Assembly (NCBI RefSeq): GCF_030530965.1
Contig: NZ_JAUMTY010000004.1
Coordinates: 19,801 to 83,800, forward strand
Direction of reading: 5' to 3'
Source: Corynebacterium sp.
GTDB lineage: Bacteria; Actinomycetota; Actinomycetes; Mycobacteriales; Mycobacteriaceae
DNA length: 64,000 nucleotides
This document shows, piece after piece, positions 16,929-27,800 of the stretch. The notes beneath the pieces were generated by a model, which saw only the letters and a list, made by a program, of their open reading frames with translations, was not told the DNA's origin and did no database searches. A program made the position numbers and the translations under genes. Within the stretch, counting starts at the first letter, position 1; every line of letters starts with the position of its first letter.

Positions 16929-18578
16929 TTACTTACGACGCTGGGACCGCGAGCGAGAATGCGAACGCGATCCGGACCGTGAACGGCGCGACCGCGACTC
17001 CGACCGTCGGTGGGGATCGCCTTGACGCCGGTCATCGCGACGCGGGCGCGAGGCCCTCTTCGCGCTCTTCCTCTGCGGGCTGAGCACCTTGGCGCCACCA
17101 TAGACCGGGCGGGATTCTCCGACACGTTCGTCCACGTCATCGGGGATATTTAGCGCCTCACGCAACTCAGGTGACGTCGAAAACCACTCATCGAGTTCGC
17201 CGATGTTGAGGTCGAGTTCGTCGTCAATGACTTTCCATTTGGTGACCTCATCCCAGCCGACGAGGGTCACCGCGGTGCCGGTGTGCCCGGCGCGGCCAGT
17301 TCTGCCGATGCGGTGCACGTAGGTCATCGCGTCGTCGGGCACTTGATAGTTAATGACGTGGGTGACGTCGTCTACGTCGATACCGCGGGCGGCAACATCC
17401 GTCGCAACGAGAACTTCGATCTTCTTGCTGCGGAAGGCGTCGAGGGACTTTTCCCGCGCGGGCTGCGCCATATCCCCATGGACCGCACCGACGAGGAAAC
17501 CGCGCTGGGCGAGGTCGTCGGCCACGTCGGCGGCGGAGCGCTTGGTGCGCGTGAAAATGATGGTTCGGCCGCGATTATGCGCCTGCAAAATGGCGGACAA
17601 GGTGGCCAGCTTGTTGAGCTTGTGATTCTTGAACGCCACTTGCTTCGTGGTGGCGTGCGTCGTCGAATCATCCGTACCCTCAGCGCGGATATGAACGGGT
17701 TTGTTCATAAACGTCCTGGCCAAGGCCATAATCGGGGCGGGCATCGTCGCCGAGAAGAGCATGGTTTGGCGCTTCTCAGGAACCTGCTGGAGGATTTTCT
17801 CGATATCGGGGAGGAACCCGAGGTCCAGCATTTCGTCGGCTTCGTCGAGCACCAGAACGGCGACGTGGGAGAGGTCGAGCTCACGGTTCTTGCACAAATC
17901 CAGCAGCCGGCCGGGAGTGCCGACGATGCAGTCGGTTCCCTCGCGGAGCTGCGCAATCTGCTTCTCAAAGGGATGGCCGCCGCAAATCGTCGTCACGCGT
18001 AGCGAACGATGCTCATCGTTGAAATTCGCCAGGTATTTCGCGGCCAAGGTGAGGTCATCAGAGACCTGGTAGGCCAGCTCGCGGGTGGGGGCGACGACTA
18101 ATGCCCGGGGCGTTCCGTCGAGCTCGGCGATGGCAGCGTCGTCAAAAATGCGGTCGAGCAGCGGCACCCCGTATGCCAGCGTCTTCCCCATGCCGGTTCG
18201 GGCTTGTCCGATGAGATCTTTACCGTCGAGGGCCAGCGGTAGAGTGAGCTCCTGGATGGCGAAGGTGTGCGTGATACCGTTTTCGGCCAGCGCGTCGACG
18301 ATTTCTGCTGCTACGCCGAGTTCCTCAAACGTCGGGGTTTCGGATTGTGCGGACTCGGCGGGCTGTGATGCCGTGTCGGAAGCGGTCGCATGATCGTTGG
18401 CAGGCGCGTTTGTGGAGGCAGTCGCGTCTTTGGGAGCGAAGGTGGCCTCGGGAGTGGTATTGTTCGTCCCCTGATTAGGCGATGCCGTCTGAGGCGCTGC
18501 CGAGCGTGATGAACGCCGGACAGCTCTCCGCCGTCGCGATGATGTACGTGCTTGCTGCGAACGCCGCTTGTCCGTCAT
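16929..18578 (-). CDS. rhlE: DEAD-box RNA helicase RhlE type
   Basis: The 549-aa protein contains the full DEAD-box motif set: Q-motif FAIQELTLPLAL, motif I ARTGMGKT, PTRELA, TPGRLLDL, DEAD in VLDEADEMLDLGF, SAT, and in the second RecA lobe IIFTRTKR, TDVAARGIDVDDV and HRIGRTGRAG. It unwinds RNA duplexes, probably in ribosome assembly or mRNA turnover. Both ends are low-complexity: ~95 residues at the N-terminus rich in Ala/Thr/Ser, and a C-terminus with Arg-Ser repeats (RRSESRSRRSRSGSRSHSRS). The ATG at 18578 is chosen because the extension to 18683 lacks coding character. A TAGGAT box lies 7 nt upstream. Confidence 0.93.
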   Translation of the reverse strand: MTDKRRSQQARTSSRRRRAVRRSSRSAAPQTASPNQGTNNTTPEATFAPKDATASTNAPANDHATASDTASQPAESAQSETPTFEELGVAAEIVDALAENGITHTFAIQELTLPLALDGKDLIGQARTGMGKTLAYGVPLLDRIFDDAAIAELDGTPRALVVAPTRELAYQVSDDLTLAAKYLANFNDEHRSLRVTTICGGHPFEKQIAQLREGTDCIVGTPGRLLDLCKNRELDLSHVAVLVLDEADEMLDLGFLPDIEKILQQVPEKRQTMLFSATMPAPIMALARTFMNKPVHIRAEGTDDSTTHATTKQVAFKNHKLNKLATLSAILQAHNRGRTIIFTRTKRSAADVADDLAQRGFLVGAVHGDMAQPAREKSLDAFRSKKIEVLVATDVAARGIDVDDVTHVINYQVPDDAMTYVHRIGRTGRAGHTGTAVTLVGWDEVTKWKVIDDELDLNIGELDEWFSTSPELREALNIPDDVDERVGESRPVYGGAKVLSPQRKSAKRASRPRRDDRRQGDPHRRSESRSRRSRSGSRSHSRSRSQRRK

Positions 18579-18585
18579 GGTGGTT

Positions 18586-18591
18586 ATCCTA
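18586..18591 (-). promoter_or_regulatory. -10 box TAGGAT, leaderless rhlE start
   Basis: TAGGAT ends 7 nt before the rhlE ATG. The same bases could act as a weak AGGA ribosome-binding site. Confidence 0.4.
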
Positions 18592-18737
18592 TCGTGGTGC
18601 CTACAATGGCCGGTGCTGGGCTGGTGAGGCGTGTTCGCATCTGCCGAAAAATAGCCGTTATGGTGCCGCCATGTAGCCATCATGGTGAGGCCATAGGCGG
18701 CATAGAGACAACCCGACGTTGATGATAAGGATTGATG

Positions 18738-18968
18738 ATGGAAATCAAGATTGGTTTTACAGATAACCCCCGTGAGCTGGTCATTAATGCCAAGGGGAAG
18801 AAAGAAGAAATCACCACCAAAATTAACGACGCCTTGTCCAAGCCGATCGATGCCAGCGCTGTGCTAAGCATCGACGATGCCAAAGGGCACACCCATTTGA
18901 TCCGCCGTGCCGCCATTGCCTACGTAGAGATCGGCTCTGAGTCGGCTCGCCCCGTCGGCTTCGCGTAA
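18738..18968 (+). CDS. DUF3107 family protein
   Basis: This 76-aa protein begins MEIKIGFTDNPRELVI and contains LVINAKGKKEEITTKI and IRRAAIAYVEIGSES, the usual form of DUF3107 (mycobacterial Rv3208A/TB9.4 type). It is small, acidic-basic mixed and cytosolic, with unknown function. Start codons TTG, ATG and ATG are stacked at 18732, 18735 and 18738. AAGGA at 18727-18731 fits the last ATG best, which also gives the conserved N-terminus. It is divergent from rhlE and followed by a hairpin terminator. Confidence 0.87.
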   Translation: MEIKIGFTDNPRELVINAKGKKEEITTKINDALSKPIDASAVLSIDDAKGHTHLIRRAAIAYVEIGSESARPVGFA

Positions 18969-19001
18969 AACACGCGCCAGCTGCTTTAGCAATCGTGTTT
19001 T
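18967..19001 (+). terminator. Terminator after DUF3107
   Basis: AAAACACG (18967-18974) pairs with CGTGTTTT (18994-19001), beginning at the stop codon. A second CGTGTTTTA copy follows 7 nt later, so alternative stems are possible. Confidence 0.65.
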
Positions 19002-19090
19002 AGTATTCGTGTTTTAATACCACCCGTTTAGTATCCGCCTGCTGCCTTCGCCTTTCCGTCTACGAGGTTTCCCCAAAGAGTCATTATCGA

Positions 19091-20137
19091 ATGAGCCACA
19101 ACAACGACGTGAACCGTGACCGCGCCAATGCCGGCCACGCCAATAACTCTGCTATCGACCCCGACGGTCCTGCGCCGATGACACGTACCCCGTTGAAGAA
19201 AAAACTTCGGCCGGGCGCGGCCACCCCTGCGGAATCCACGCCAGTGGTGCTGGCCCGTCGATGGGGTTGGGGCGCGTTGGTTATCCCCGTCGTCGCGGTA
19301 CTTGTCCTGTGGTTGGTTGTTGCCGCGACGACAGGAGTAGGGAATCCGTTTCGGGCGTCGACAGTGCAAGATTCCCCTTTTAGCCAGGGCGATGGTGATG
19401 GGGCACAAGGCGATGGGCCGCACGGCTTGGGTGACAATCCGGTTCCGTCGTCGCCGGAGTTGGAAAAAGGCCTGCAGAAGGATTTGCCCAAGGGTGGTCC
19501 GTACACCGAGGCTGGTGAGGGGACGTATCGCGCGATCGGTAGACCTGGGATGAAGGTTGGCGAGGGGAAAACCAAGCGTGTGAAATTTGTTATTGAGGCT
19601 GAAAATGGGCTCGATACGAATAGCTACGGTGGGGACGATGCGGTCTCGACGATGATTGATAGCACTCTTTCTGATCCGCGGAGCTGGACACACGATAAGA
19701 ACATCGCGTTTGAGCACATCGATATCGATGACCCCACCCAGACTCCTGATTTGCGTATCCAGATTTCCAGTCCGGAAACCGCCCGTCAGGCCTGCGGGGA
19801 CAGCATCAAAATAGAAACCAGCTGTTTTACTGCCGCTGGTAATCGTGTTGTTCTCAATGAGGCCCGGTGGGTTCGTGGCTCGGGGGCCTTCAATGGTGAT
19901 CTGGGGTCGTATCGCGAGTACATGATTAACCACGAGGTCGGGCACGGAATTGGCTACGCTCACCACAAAGCATGTGAAGACGATGGCGGATTAGCGCCTA
20001 TCATGATGCAGCAGACACTGGGGTTGGCCAATAACCCATTGCATAAGCTGGATAAAGAATCCGCCCAGGTGTACCCCGAGGACAATAAAGTCTGTAAATA
20101 CAACGCATGGCCGTACCCGCAAGCGTCGAAATCGTAG
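19091..20137 (+). CDS. DUF3152 membrane-anchored zinc-metalloprotease-like protein
   Basis: The 348-aa protein has a cytoplasmic N-terminus of ~55 residues, one transmembrane anchor (GALVIPVVAVLVLWLVVA), a Gly/Asp-rich spacer, and a C-terminal DUF3152 domain. That domain carries the metzincin-like motif HEVGHGIGYAH (residues ~279-289), in which two His and Glu plus the third His are all present. Further conserved pieces are RQACGDSIKIETSCF and PIMMQQT after the active site. The catalytic domain would lie outside the membrane. The family corresponds to Rv3207c, adjacent to DUF3107 in mycobacteria. Its substrate is unknown. Confidence 0.82.
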   Translation: MSHNNDVNRDRANAGHANNSAIDPDGPAPMTRTPLKKKLRPGAATPAESTPVVLARRWGWGALVIPVVAVLVLWLVVAATTGVGNPFRASTVQDSPFSQGDGDGAQGDGPHGLGDNPVPSSPELEKGLQKDLPKGGPYTEAGEGTYRAIGRPGMKVGEGKTKRVKFVIEAENGLDTNSYGGDDAVSTMIDSTLSDPRSWTHDKNIAFEHIDIDDPTQTPDLRIQISSPETARQACGDSIKIETSCFTAAGNRVVLNEARWVRGSGAFNGDLGSYREYMINHEVGHGIGYAHHKACEDDGGLAPIMMQQTLGLANNPLHKLDKESAQVYPEDNKVCKYNAWPYPQASKS

Positions 20138-20173
20138 TGCGTAAGGGACAGAGCGTACTTAAGGATGGAACCC

Positions 20174-21109
20174 ATGACTTCAGCGGAGCCGACACCACTT
20201 CATGACATGGCCCCACCGTCGGACCCCATCCTGATGGGCTTCCGGGCGGATCGCGGAACCCCCGAACTCCTGGGGCGCGAATGGGGGTACGGGTGGAAAG
20301 TCCAATCCGCCGTTCTTCGGCGCGCGCATCATGCCGATACGGCAATTTGGTCGGCGAAAATGCGGCACAAGTTGAAGCCATCGGGGATCGGTGTTGTTCG
20401 ACCACTGAGCTCGTCTGATGGGCGCTACATTCTCGGAGGGTGGCACGCGGACACATGGGTACAGGGGCATCCCGCTCCTCGGTTTGATGAAATCGCCGCC
20501 GCATCGCTCCTTCTGTCGGAATCGATCGACCAGGCAATGGGGGTAGGCGGAAACGACCGTTTCAGCGAGAACCCACTTCCGCAAATTGACCTCGACGAAC
20601 GGCCGTGGACGACGCAACACCTCTTCGCCGCAGCTGATCAGGCGGCGTTCTCCGAGGACCCATCGCAGGTGATCGCGCCGGGTCTCGACGTCTCCGCAGT
20701 GGCGAGTTCCACCGTTGCTCAAGCATTGGAGTTGGCGTCCTCGGTGGCGGCATTGCGCGACGAGGTGCGGGCCCCTAACCGTGTGGTGTCCTCGGACATG
20801 GTCGGGACGACGGTGTTCGATGGGTCCTCTCCGGCCGTCGTGACCGAGATTCCGCCTGTGTTCCATCCGCATGCATGGCCCGTCGCGTTGACCGTCGTCG
20901 ATGGCATGGCCTGGGGAAATGCCGACGACGGTTTGGCGTCGCGGTGGTCACATCTGCCGGACTTCGACGAAATGATGGTTCGCGCGGTGCTCTATCGATT
21001 GTTCGTCCACGCCTTGCATCCCGATGCTAAGGAGAGCTCACTCGTGGGGCTGGGGCGCATGGTTGAGGTCGTCCGTGCGCGTCGCGGTTCTGGGGCGCGT
21101 ACGTCGTAG
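20174..21109 (+). CDS. TIGR02569 family protein
   Basis: This 311-aa protein belongs to the actinobacterial single-copy family TIGR02569, which resembles aminoglycoside-phosphotransferase/kinase-like folds. Recognisable segments are PELLGREWGYGWKVQ, GRYILGGWHADTWVQGHPAPR, the HLFAAADQAA helix and TVVDGMAWGNADD. AAGGA at 20161-20165 supports the ATG at 20174 rather than the one at 20165. It stands directly before adnA, as in mycobacteria (Rv3205c), but moeB-like genes usual at this locus are absent. No function is established. Confidence 0.8.
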   Translation: MTSAEPTPLHDMAPPSDPILMGFRADRGTPELLGREWGYGWKVQSAVLRRAHHADTAIWSAKMRHKLKPSGIGVVRPLSSSDGRYILGGWHADTWVQGHPAPRFDEIAAASLLLSESIDQAMGVGGNDRFSENPLPQIDLDERPWTTQHLFAAADQAAFSEDPSQVIAPGLDVSAVASSTVAQALELASSVAALRDEVRAPNRVVSSDMVGTTVFDGSSPAVVTEIPPVFHPHAWPVALTVVDGMAWGNADDGLASRWSHLPDFDEMMVRAVLYRLFVHALHPDAKESSLVGLGRMVEVVRARRGSGARTS

Positions 21110-21179
21110 GGCAGTGGTTGCGTCGAGCGTTTCTAGGTGACGTGAACAAAAAATGATCTAGCGTGTCCTAACCAAGTGC

Positions 21180-21185
21180 AATAAT
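21180..21185 (+). promoter_or_regulatory. AT-rich -10-like box AATAAT before adnA
   Basis: AATAAT ends 7 nt before the ATG at 21193 and there is no Shine-Dalgarno sequence. It does not fit TAnnnT exactly, so the assignment is weak. Confidence 0.3.
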
Positions 21186-21192
21186 CAGCACC

Positions 21193-24100
21193 ATGTTGAC
21201 ATCGACGCCTACACGGAGTCCGCTCCACATCCACCCGACTAAAGAAACTGCCGCTCACACTGAATTCCAGTGGCAGGGGACAGCATCGGACGTTATCAAC
21301 TCAGCAGGCTCTTCATCAGGGACTTTTGTGGTAAAAGGCGGACCCGGTGCCGGGCGTTCGTCGTTTTTACGGGATGCTGCCCGGGCAGAGATTATGGCCG
21401 GCACAAATCCGGATTCGATCTTATTTCTCACTGCGTCGAAAGAGGCTGCTGTACGGACTAATCGGTGGCTTTTAAGTGCAATCGAACAAGGATTCGATAA
21501 TGATACTGCGATAGAGAGAGTGTTTTCCGGATCGATCGCCCGGTCGGTGCACTCGTTTGCTTTTGCTATATTACGCCATCAAGCGGCGCATACACCGGGA
21601 CTGCTTGCTCCGCGCTTGTTAACAGGTGCAGAGCATGACTCTCTGGTTCGTGACATGCTCCGTGAGCACAGCGAAAGAGGGGCGGATATATGGCCAGAGC
21701 GGTTGCGACCTGCTCTGACAACTCTTGGTTTTGCCCGTCAGCTCCGGGACTTTTTGCTGCGTGTGGCTGAGCGGGGGTGTACATCGAAGGAACTTCGGCA
21801 GTATGGCCAGGATTGCTCTCGTGATGAATGGAGTGCTGCCGCTGACTTTTACGATGAGTATCGGGCCACGGCTCGCCTCATGGGGTCGAATGCTCTTAAC
21901 GCGTCAGAGCTTGTCCGCGCCGCAGTTGATGCCCTTGATAATGATGAAGAATTAGCAGAGTCGTTAAGCTTCGATGTCATTCTTATCGACGATTCCCAGT
22001 TCTTCGATCCCCTGTCGTCAGAGTTGGTGGAACGCTTCCGATCTCGTGCGCGGCTAACGCTAGTTGCTAGCGAGCAATCAGAATCAGTGTTTCGATTCCG
22101 TGGTGGCAGCACGACGTACGCGGACAAACTGGCGAAAACAGAAAATACTATCGATTTGCCGGGGAGCAAACGACTGGCTCCTCCAGTAGCCGAACTGGCT
22201 GCCCGCGTAGCCGACGCGACCCGCCATCCCGAAAGCTTAAGGTGGGCGAAAGAAATCCGTCATCAGGACGCCGAGTGGTTATCCCACCATAGTGCCGAGC
22301 CTGGTGACGCCCATGTGCGGGTTCTCGTTTCACCATCGGCCGAGGTTGCTGCGGTGGTGGATCGCGTTCGGCGCGCCCATATCGTCGATAAGATTCCGTG
22401 GAAAGACATTGCCGTTATTGTTCGTTCGAAGGGGCAAGCTGCACCGATGAGGCGGGGTCTGTTGGCGGCGGGGGTGCCAGTAGCTGATGATCCCACGGAG
22501 ATTGTCTTGTCTGAGCAACCGATGGTTCGGGCAATTCTTCAAGCTGTCAGGTGCGCGGTTGGTGAAGACCTTACAAACGACGAGCTTGAACGAATGGTCC
22601 TCAGCCCGATCGGTGGCGGAGACCCCATTACCTTCCGCCGTATTTTGCGTGGTCTTCGGCGTGGGTTCATGAAAGTTGAGTTTGGTAATCCCGTAAGAGC
22701 GGCTGAACTGACGGCCATGATTACGACCGACGATGAAGATTACGCCCGCTCGGTTTTTCGCGCGATTGATGCCCTGCGGTTCATTCTCTTAGGTGGTGAG
22801 CTTATTGATCTCACAGAGAACCTCACTGCCCGGGAAAAAGATCTGATCATGCGGGTGCGCAGTGTCATTCAAGCTGGTCAGAAAGCTTTCCACGACGGTG
22901 AGAGTGTTGAGGCAATCTTATGGGCGGTATGGGATGCAGCTGATTTGTCGGAAGCGTTGGCTAATCAATCGCTACGGGGCGGTGCTGTGGGATCGATGGC
23001 CGACCAGCATTTGGACGCTGTCATGTCTTTATTTGACGCCGCTGGGGATTATGTCGAACGTCATCCACACAGCACGATAACCTCATTTGTTCGATTTATC
23101 GTGGAACAAGAATTACCGACGGGGGCCCGTGATAGACGGGGACCTGTTCGAGAAGCGGTCGACGTGTCTCCGGCCCACGCCACCGTAGGAAAAGAGTGGG
23201 ATACCGTCGTCGTTGCTGGTTTACAGGAAGATGTATGGCCGTCGCTGTCCGAGACGGGAACTATTTTTCGACAAGAAGAATTTGTTGATTTCCTAGATCG
23301 TGGTGTTGAACCAGGGCGTCCCGAGAATAGGCGTGGCCGCTATGACGATCGTTTGGCTGAAGAGCGCCGCCTATTCTTGGTAGCAGTGACACGCGCACGT
23401 CGATCCTTGTTGGTCACAGCTGTAGGACCTCATGTTTCGGATGATGGAACAGTTGATAGCGATGCAGATACCCGCTCTCGTTTCTTGGAGGAGATTTCTG
23501 GCGGTCATGGTTTAGTGAGTTCGGACGTTGAGAACGATACTGAGTCCTCAGATAGTGCTGACTTACGAACTCTTAAAAGCGCTGGTGGAGCGCACACTCA
23601 GTCTCCGCTGTCAACGCTCCCAGAATGCGAATTTCCACGAGTTTTATCACCGGATTCCCTCATTGCTGAGCTTAGGCGCGTAGTTGAGTCCGAGGACGCA
23701 CCTAGCCATGAGCGGCACCACGCTGCACGGCAACTAGCCCGTCTGGCTTTAGCTGCAGGTGACGCTCCTTCCCGGGAATCCGTGATCACCGCGGCTAACC
23801 CTGATCATTGGTGGGGTGTTCAGGAGTTATCGACAACTGAGAGTCTGCATGACCCTGAGACTGCGTACTTTATTAGTCCATCTCAGGTGGAAAGGTACCT
23901 CGAATGCCCGCTTGAGGCTTTTCTACAGAGCGTCGAAACCTCAGGTCGTGATACTAGTGCAACCCTGCTAGGCACATTAACCCACATGGCAGCTGAGGCT
24001 ATGGAGCGCGGGGTTGATGAGGGGGACGTTCGCGATGTCTTTTTAGCGACAGTACCTCGTCTTTTAGGGGCTCTTACGTGGAAAAAGGGCGATCAAATTG

Positions 24101-24720
24101 ATAAGTGGACGGACATGTTCGACCGTCTGGTGGAAAAGCTACATCTTCGATATGCGGCTGTAACCGGTCACGCAGAGGTTGAACAAGTAATTGAGTCCCT
24201 CATCGGCCAGACAAACTCAGGCGACGATGTCTATGTCAGAGGGAAGATTGATCGTCTCGAAATCAGTGACGATGGAAAGTACTACATCATCGATTTCAAA
24301 ACAGGTAATCAGGTAGCGAGCGATATACCTGAGAATCCACAACTCAAGACTTATCAGACCGCGGTGGCCAAATCGGTAGATCAGCAGAATACCAGCTCCA
24401 GCTCTGTGTCCTCTCCGCCTTCGTCTCATATGCCGGAGAAAAGCTCAGCGGACAATTGTTTGGCAGGCGCTGAACTTATTTATCCGCATAAAAAACCGCG
24501 GAAGCCTACTGTCCAGGACCCGTTGACTAACGACGACGTTAACGCTTGGGCAAGGCAGCTCGTTGATCTTGCACTTGTTATGGCGGGCCCGTACTTCGCT
24601 GGCAGTGCTGATTCTCAACCCGATCAGAGCTCTCGCTCTCGTTCTCTGAGCCGTGTGCTAGTCGGAAAATCCGCGTTGGCTCCGAGTTTCACCCCGTCGA
24701 ATATCGAAGACGCGGATTAG
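21193..24720 (+). CDS. adnA: AdnA: UvrD-like helicase/RecB-like nuclease subunit
   Basis: This 1175-aa protein is one half of the AdnAB motor-nuclease, which resects double-strand breaks in actinobacteria. The N-terminal UvrD-type motor has a P-loop GGPGAGRSS in which the Walker A Lys is Arg55, and motif II reads IDDSQ instead of DExQ. The C-terminal nuclease is intact: ISPSQVERYLECPLEAFL, LLGTLTHMAAEA, VRGKIDR, YIIDFKTG and QLKTY. The motor substitutions suggest that this subunit hydrolyses ATP poorly and that AdnB supplies the drive. The gene is visibly more A/T-rich than its neighbours. It is cotranscribed with adnB. Confidence 0.88.
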   Translation: MLTSTPTRSPLHIHPTKETAAHTEFQWQGTASDVINSAGSSSGTFVVKGGPGAGRSSFLRDAARAEIMAGTNPDSILFLTASKEAAVRTNRWLLSAIEQGFDNDTAIERVFSGSIARSVHSFAFAILRHQAAHTPGLLAPRLLTGAEHDSLVRDMLREHSERGADIWPERLRPALTTLGFARQLRDFLLRVAERGCTSKELRQYGQDCSRDEWSAAADFYDEYRATARLMGSNALNASELVRAAVDALDNDEELAESLSFDVILIDDSQFFDPLSSELVERFRSRARLTLVASEQSESVFRFRGGSTTYADKLAKTENTIDLPGSKRLAPPVAELAARVADATRHPESLRWAKEIRHQDAEWLSHHSAEPGDAHVRVLVSPSAEVAAVVDRVRRAHIVDKIPWKDIAVIVRSKGQAAPMRRGLLAAGVPVADDPTEIVLSEQPMVRAILQAVRCAVGEDLTNDELERMVLSPIGGGDPITFRRILRGLRRGFMKVEFGNPVRAAELTAMITTDDEDYARSVFRAIDALRFILLGGELIDLTENLTAREKDLIMRVRSVIQAGQKAFHDGESVEAILWAVWDAADLSEALANQSLRGGAVGSMADQHLDAVMSLFDAAGDYVERHPHSTITSFVRFIVEQELPTGARDRRGPVREAVDVSPAHATVGKEWDTVVVAGLQEDVWPSLSETGTIFRQEEFVDFLDRGVEPGRPENRRGRYDDRLAEERRLFLVAVTRARRSLLVTAVGPHVSDDGTVDSDADTRSRFLEEISGGHGLVSSDVENDTESSDSADLRTLKSAGGAHTQSPLSTLPECEFPRVLSPDSLIAELRRVVESEDAPSHERHHAARQLARLALAAGDAPSRESVITAANPDHWWGVQELSTTESLHDPETAYFISPSQVERYLECPLEAFLQSVETSGRDTSATLLGTLTHMAAEAMERGVDEGDVRDVFLATVPRLLGALTWKKGDQIDKWTDMFDRLVEKLHLRYAAVTGHAEVEQVIESLIGQTNSGDDVYVRGKIDRLEISDDGKYYIIDFKTGNQVASDIPENPQLKTYQTAVAKSVDQQNTSSSSVSSPPSSHMPEKSSADNCLAGAELIYPHKKPRKPTVQDPLTNDDVNAWARQLVDLALVMAGPYFAGSADSQPDQSSRSRSLSRVLVGKSALAPSFTPSNIEDAD

Positions 24721-24814
24721 CTCTATTTCGAGGTCTACGTCTTCGATGGTTAGCACTATTTTCCATCAAACATACTTGTGAACACCGTTGTTAAAAAGAT
24801 TGGACGATATCACC

Positions 24815-27800
24815 ATGTCCCACATTCTCGATGGGATTGTCTTTCACGCGAAAGACATTGCTGAGGCGTTACACCGCCCTGCACCAACACGCGAGCAAAC
24901 CGCTGTTATTGAGGCAGATTTAGAGCCACAGCTCATTGTCGCGGGCGCAGGTGCTGGAAAGACTGAGACCATGGCAGCACGTGCGGTCTTTCTCGTCGCT
25001 AATGGATGGGTTTCCACGGACCAAATACTGGGCTTAACATTCACCCGAAAAGCTGCGGGTGAACTTAATGCTCGTATTCGTCACCGTCTCACTCAACTGG
25101 CAGCGAGCGACCTCATCCAGTCACTTCCGCCGAATGACCAACGCCGGAAAAACATGCAGGATATCCAGCAAACGGTCGTGACCTATGACTCCTTTATGCA
25201 GAAGGTCGTTCATGAATTTGGTCTCCTCTTGCCTATCGAACCAGCTGCTCAAGTGGCTGATGGTCCGGAACAATGGTTAACCGCTAACCGAGTCATCAGC
25301 GATATCGGATACAAGGATGAGATTGATGACTGTAGCTTTTCACAGGCACAATCCACGGCCAGACAATATATGCTCGAGCTGTCTGAAGCGATGGACAACC
25401 ACCTGGCGACTCCTCAACAAGTGATTGGCGAATCCCGGGCATTTATTGACAATGTCGTGAACGCAGAAGGAGTTATCTCTACACGCGGTGCAAACCGCGG
25501 CAGGTTGAAAAGCGATGTAAGTAAACTTTGTACACCTCATGAAGATCGCTTGATGCTTCTGAAGTATCAGCAAGAGTTCTATAAGAGACTCTCTGACAAA
25601 CTGCTGATGACGTATGGACAAATTACTGCAAAAGCTACGCAGCTAGTCCGAAAGTACCCCGAGATAGGACGGGAATTACGCACGCGGTACCGAGCTATTT
25701 TCCTTGACGAGTATCAGGACACCAACCACGCGCAGCATGCTTTTTTAAGTAGTCTTTTTGGTTCTCAGTCTGACTTAGCAGACACGGGTTCAATCGATAA
25801 ACCTGTTGGGGTGACAGCGGTGGGGGACCCGATGCAAAGTATCTATGGTTTTCGTGGTGCAAGCCCCGGCAACTTGTATCAATTCCTGGATGATTTTCCC
25901 CGGTATCAGGGTGGTGTTCTTGTCCCCTGTGAAAAGAGGGCTCTCTCTCAATCATTTCGCAACCCGGATGAAGTACTCGAACTAGCCAATGCTGTATCGC
26001 ACGATGCCTTGTCTGGTGGGGAAGGCTGTGGCTTTGATGCTGTTGAAGCTGACTCTTCGGCACTTGTACCGACGTTGAGTAGCGGTAAAAAAGGTAGCGC
26101 TGGGGTCGTCTCCGTGAAATGGGCTCTAGATGAGCGCGATGAAGTCGAGTGGGTTGCCGACGTTTTTGAACAGGAATACCGATCTGCGATGCAGAATAAG
26201 TCACAAGGTGAGCCAACTAAGCCATTTACAGGCGCGATCCTTGTGCGAAAAAACGACCACATAACCCCATTTGCTGAAGCTCTTATGAGGCGGGGCATTC
26301 CCGTTGGTATGTCGCCAGACTCACTCTATGACATCCCCGAAGTTAGGGAGGTTTTGTCTGTACTGCGAGTAGTGGTTGATCCAAGTGATGATGAAGCCAC
26401 GCTCGAAGTGCTGAGTAGTCCGCGATGGCGGATGGGAACCCGGGATATTAAGGCACTCAGTAACCGGGCCAAGGACCTTGCTCGGGGATCCGACAATCAA
26501 TCCGGGTCGAGGAAATCGAAACACAAAGAAATTGATTCCATCGAAGTATTTGAAGAAAAAGCTAACGAGCTTGAACTTCCGGGAGATGGAACTGAAGTTA
26601 GTCTGGCTGATGCAATTGCAGACCTTGGAATATCATCAGGCCAGGGGAATGAATCGGCCTTCAGCGATGAAGGGCGCATGCGGGTACAGGCATTATCAGC
26701 TGAACTGCGGTGGCTGCGTCGGCAGAGTATGACGGTGCCGCTTCCGGACCTTCTTGCCCAAATTGAGAGCACCTTAAGCATCAGAACTGAGGTGCTTGCT
26801 CGCCAAGATCCGTCCGAGGACGGGGCTGCGGGAACCATTCACCTTGATCGACTACGTGATGTCGCCGAAGACTTCACAGCACGTGGGGGAAGTACACAGG
26901 AATTTCTCGAGTACCTAAGAGCGGCGGATGAGGCACCGGGAACGACTATAGAAGCCGGAGAAGTCTCTGTTCATTCGGATCAGGTTCAAATTCTCACTGT
27001 TCACAGTGCGAAGGGATTGGAATGGGATGTCGTTGCTGTTCCGTTTTGTGATGACTCCACGTATAACAGTCCAGATCTAAGTTCAGGTTCGAAGCAGAAG
27101 AAGGGGAAGAAAAAAGGAAACTGGACCGGGACGTGGCTGCGAAGCTCGAAAATCCTCCCCTCCGCGCTCCGAGGCGATCCCCGTTCACCCGCTAACCCAC
27201 TAGGCTTCCCCGTATTCAAGGACACCGAGCTGGCGACATGGAAGGACATTCAGTCGGCAGAAAAAGAATATAAAAAAGAGATTGAGAGCGTTGACATAAG
27301 GGATTCTGATTTCCTCTTTTACGTAGCCATCACTAGGAGCGCGCGCCGACTGCTTGTTTCCGGGCACAGCGTTAACCCGGCTAGCAAAAACTACCTTCAG
27401 AAGTCACACCGCTTCCTTCAGGTCCAGAACATCGTCGCAGGCAAATTGGGCATTGACGTCAATGCGCGTTTCGAAGAACTCCAAGCAACTCATGCAGACG
27501 AGCCACTCCGCATTACAGCAAATTCCGGCGGAGAGCACCCAACGTGGAGCATCGACCTCACGGAACCGCCTTTAGAGACCGCGAGTGATGAACCTCAGAG
27601 TGAAGCTCCTATATGGCCATCCGATCCGCTAGGAGAGCGTCGTGAATCCGTCGACAAAGCAGCTGAGTTAGTACGGGCAGCTATGGAAGATCTCAAGGCT
27701 GAGTCTGCTGACCCCGGAAAGGGCTACACGCCACAGGCGGACCCCGGTACTTTGTCCGCCACGTGGGAAAATGAGACCACAGCACTGATTGAAGAAGCAC

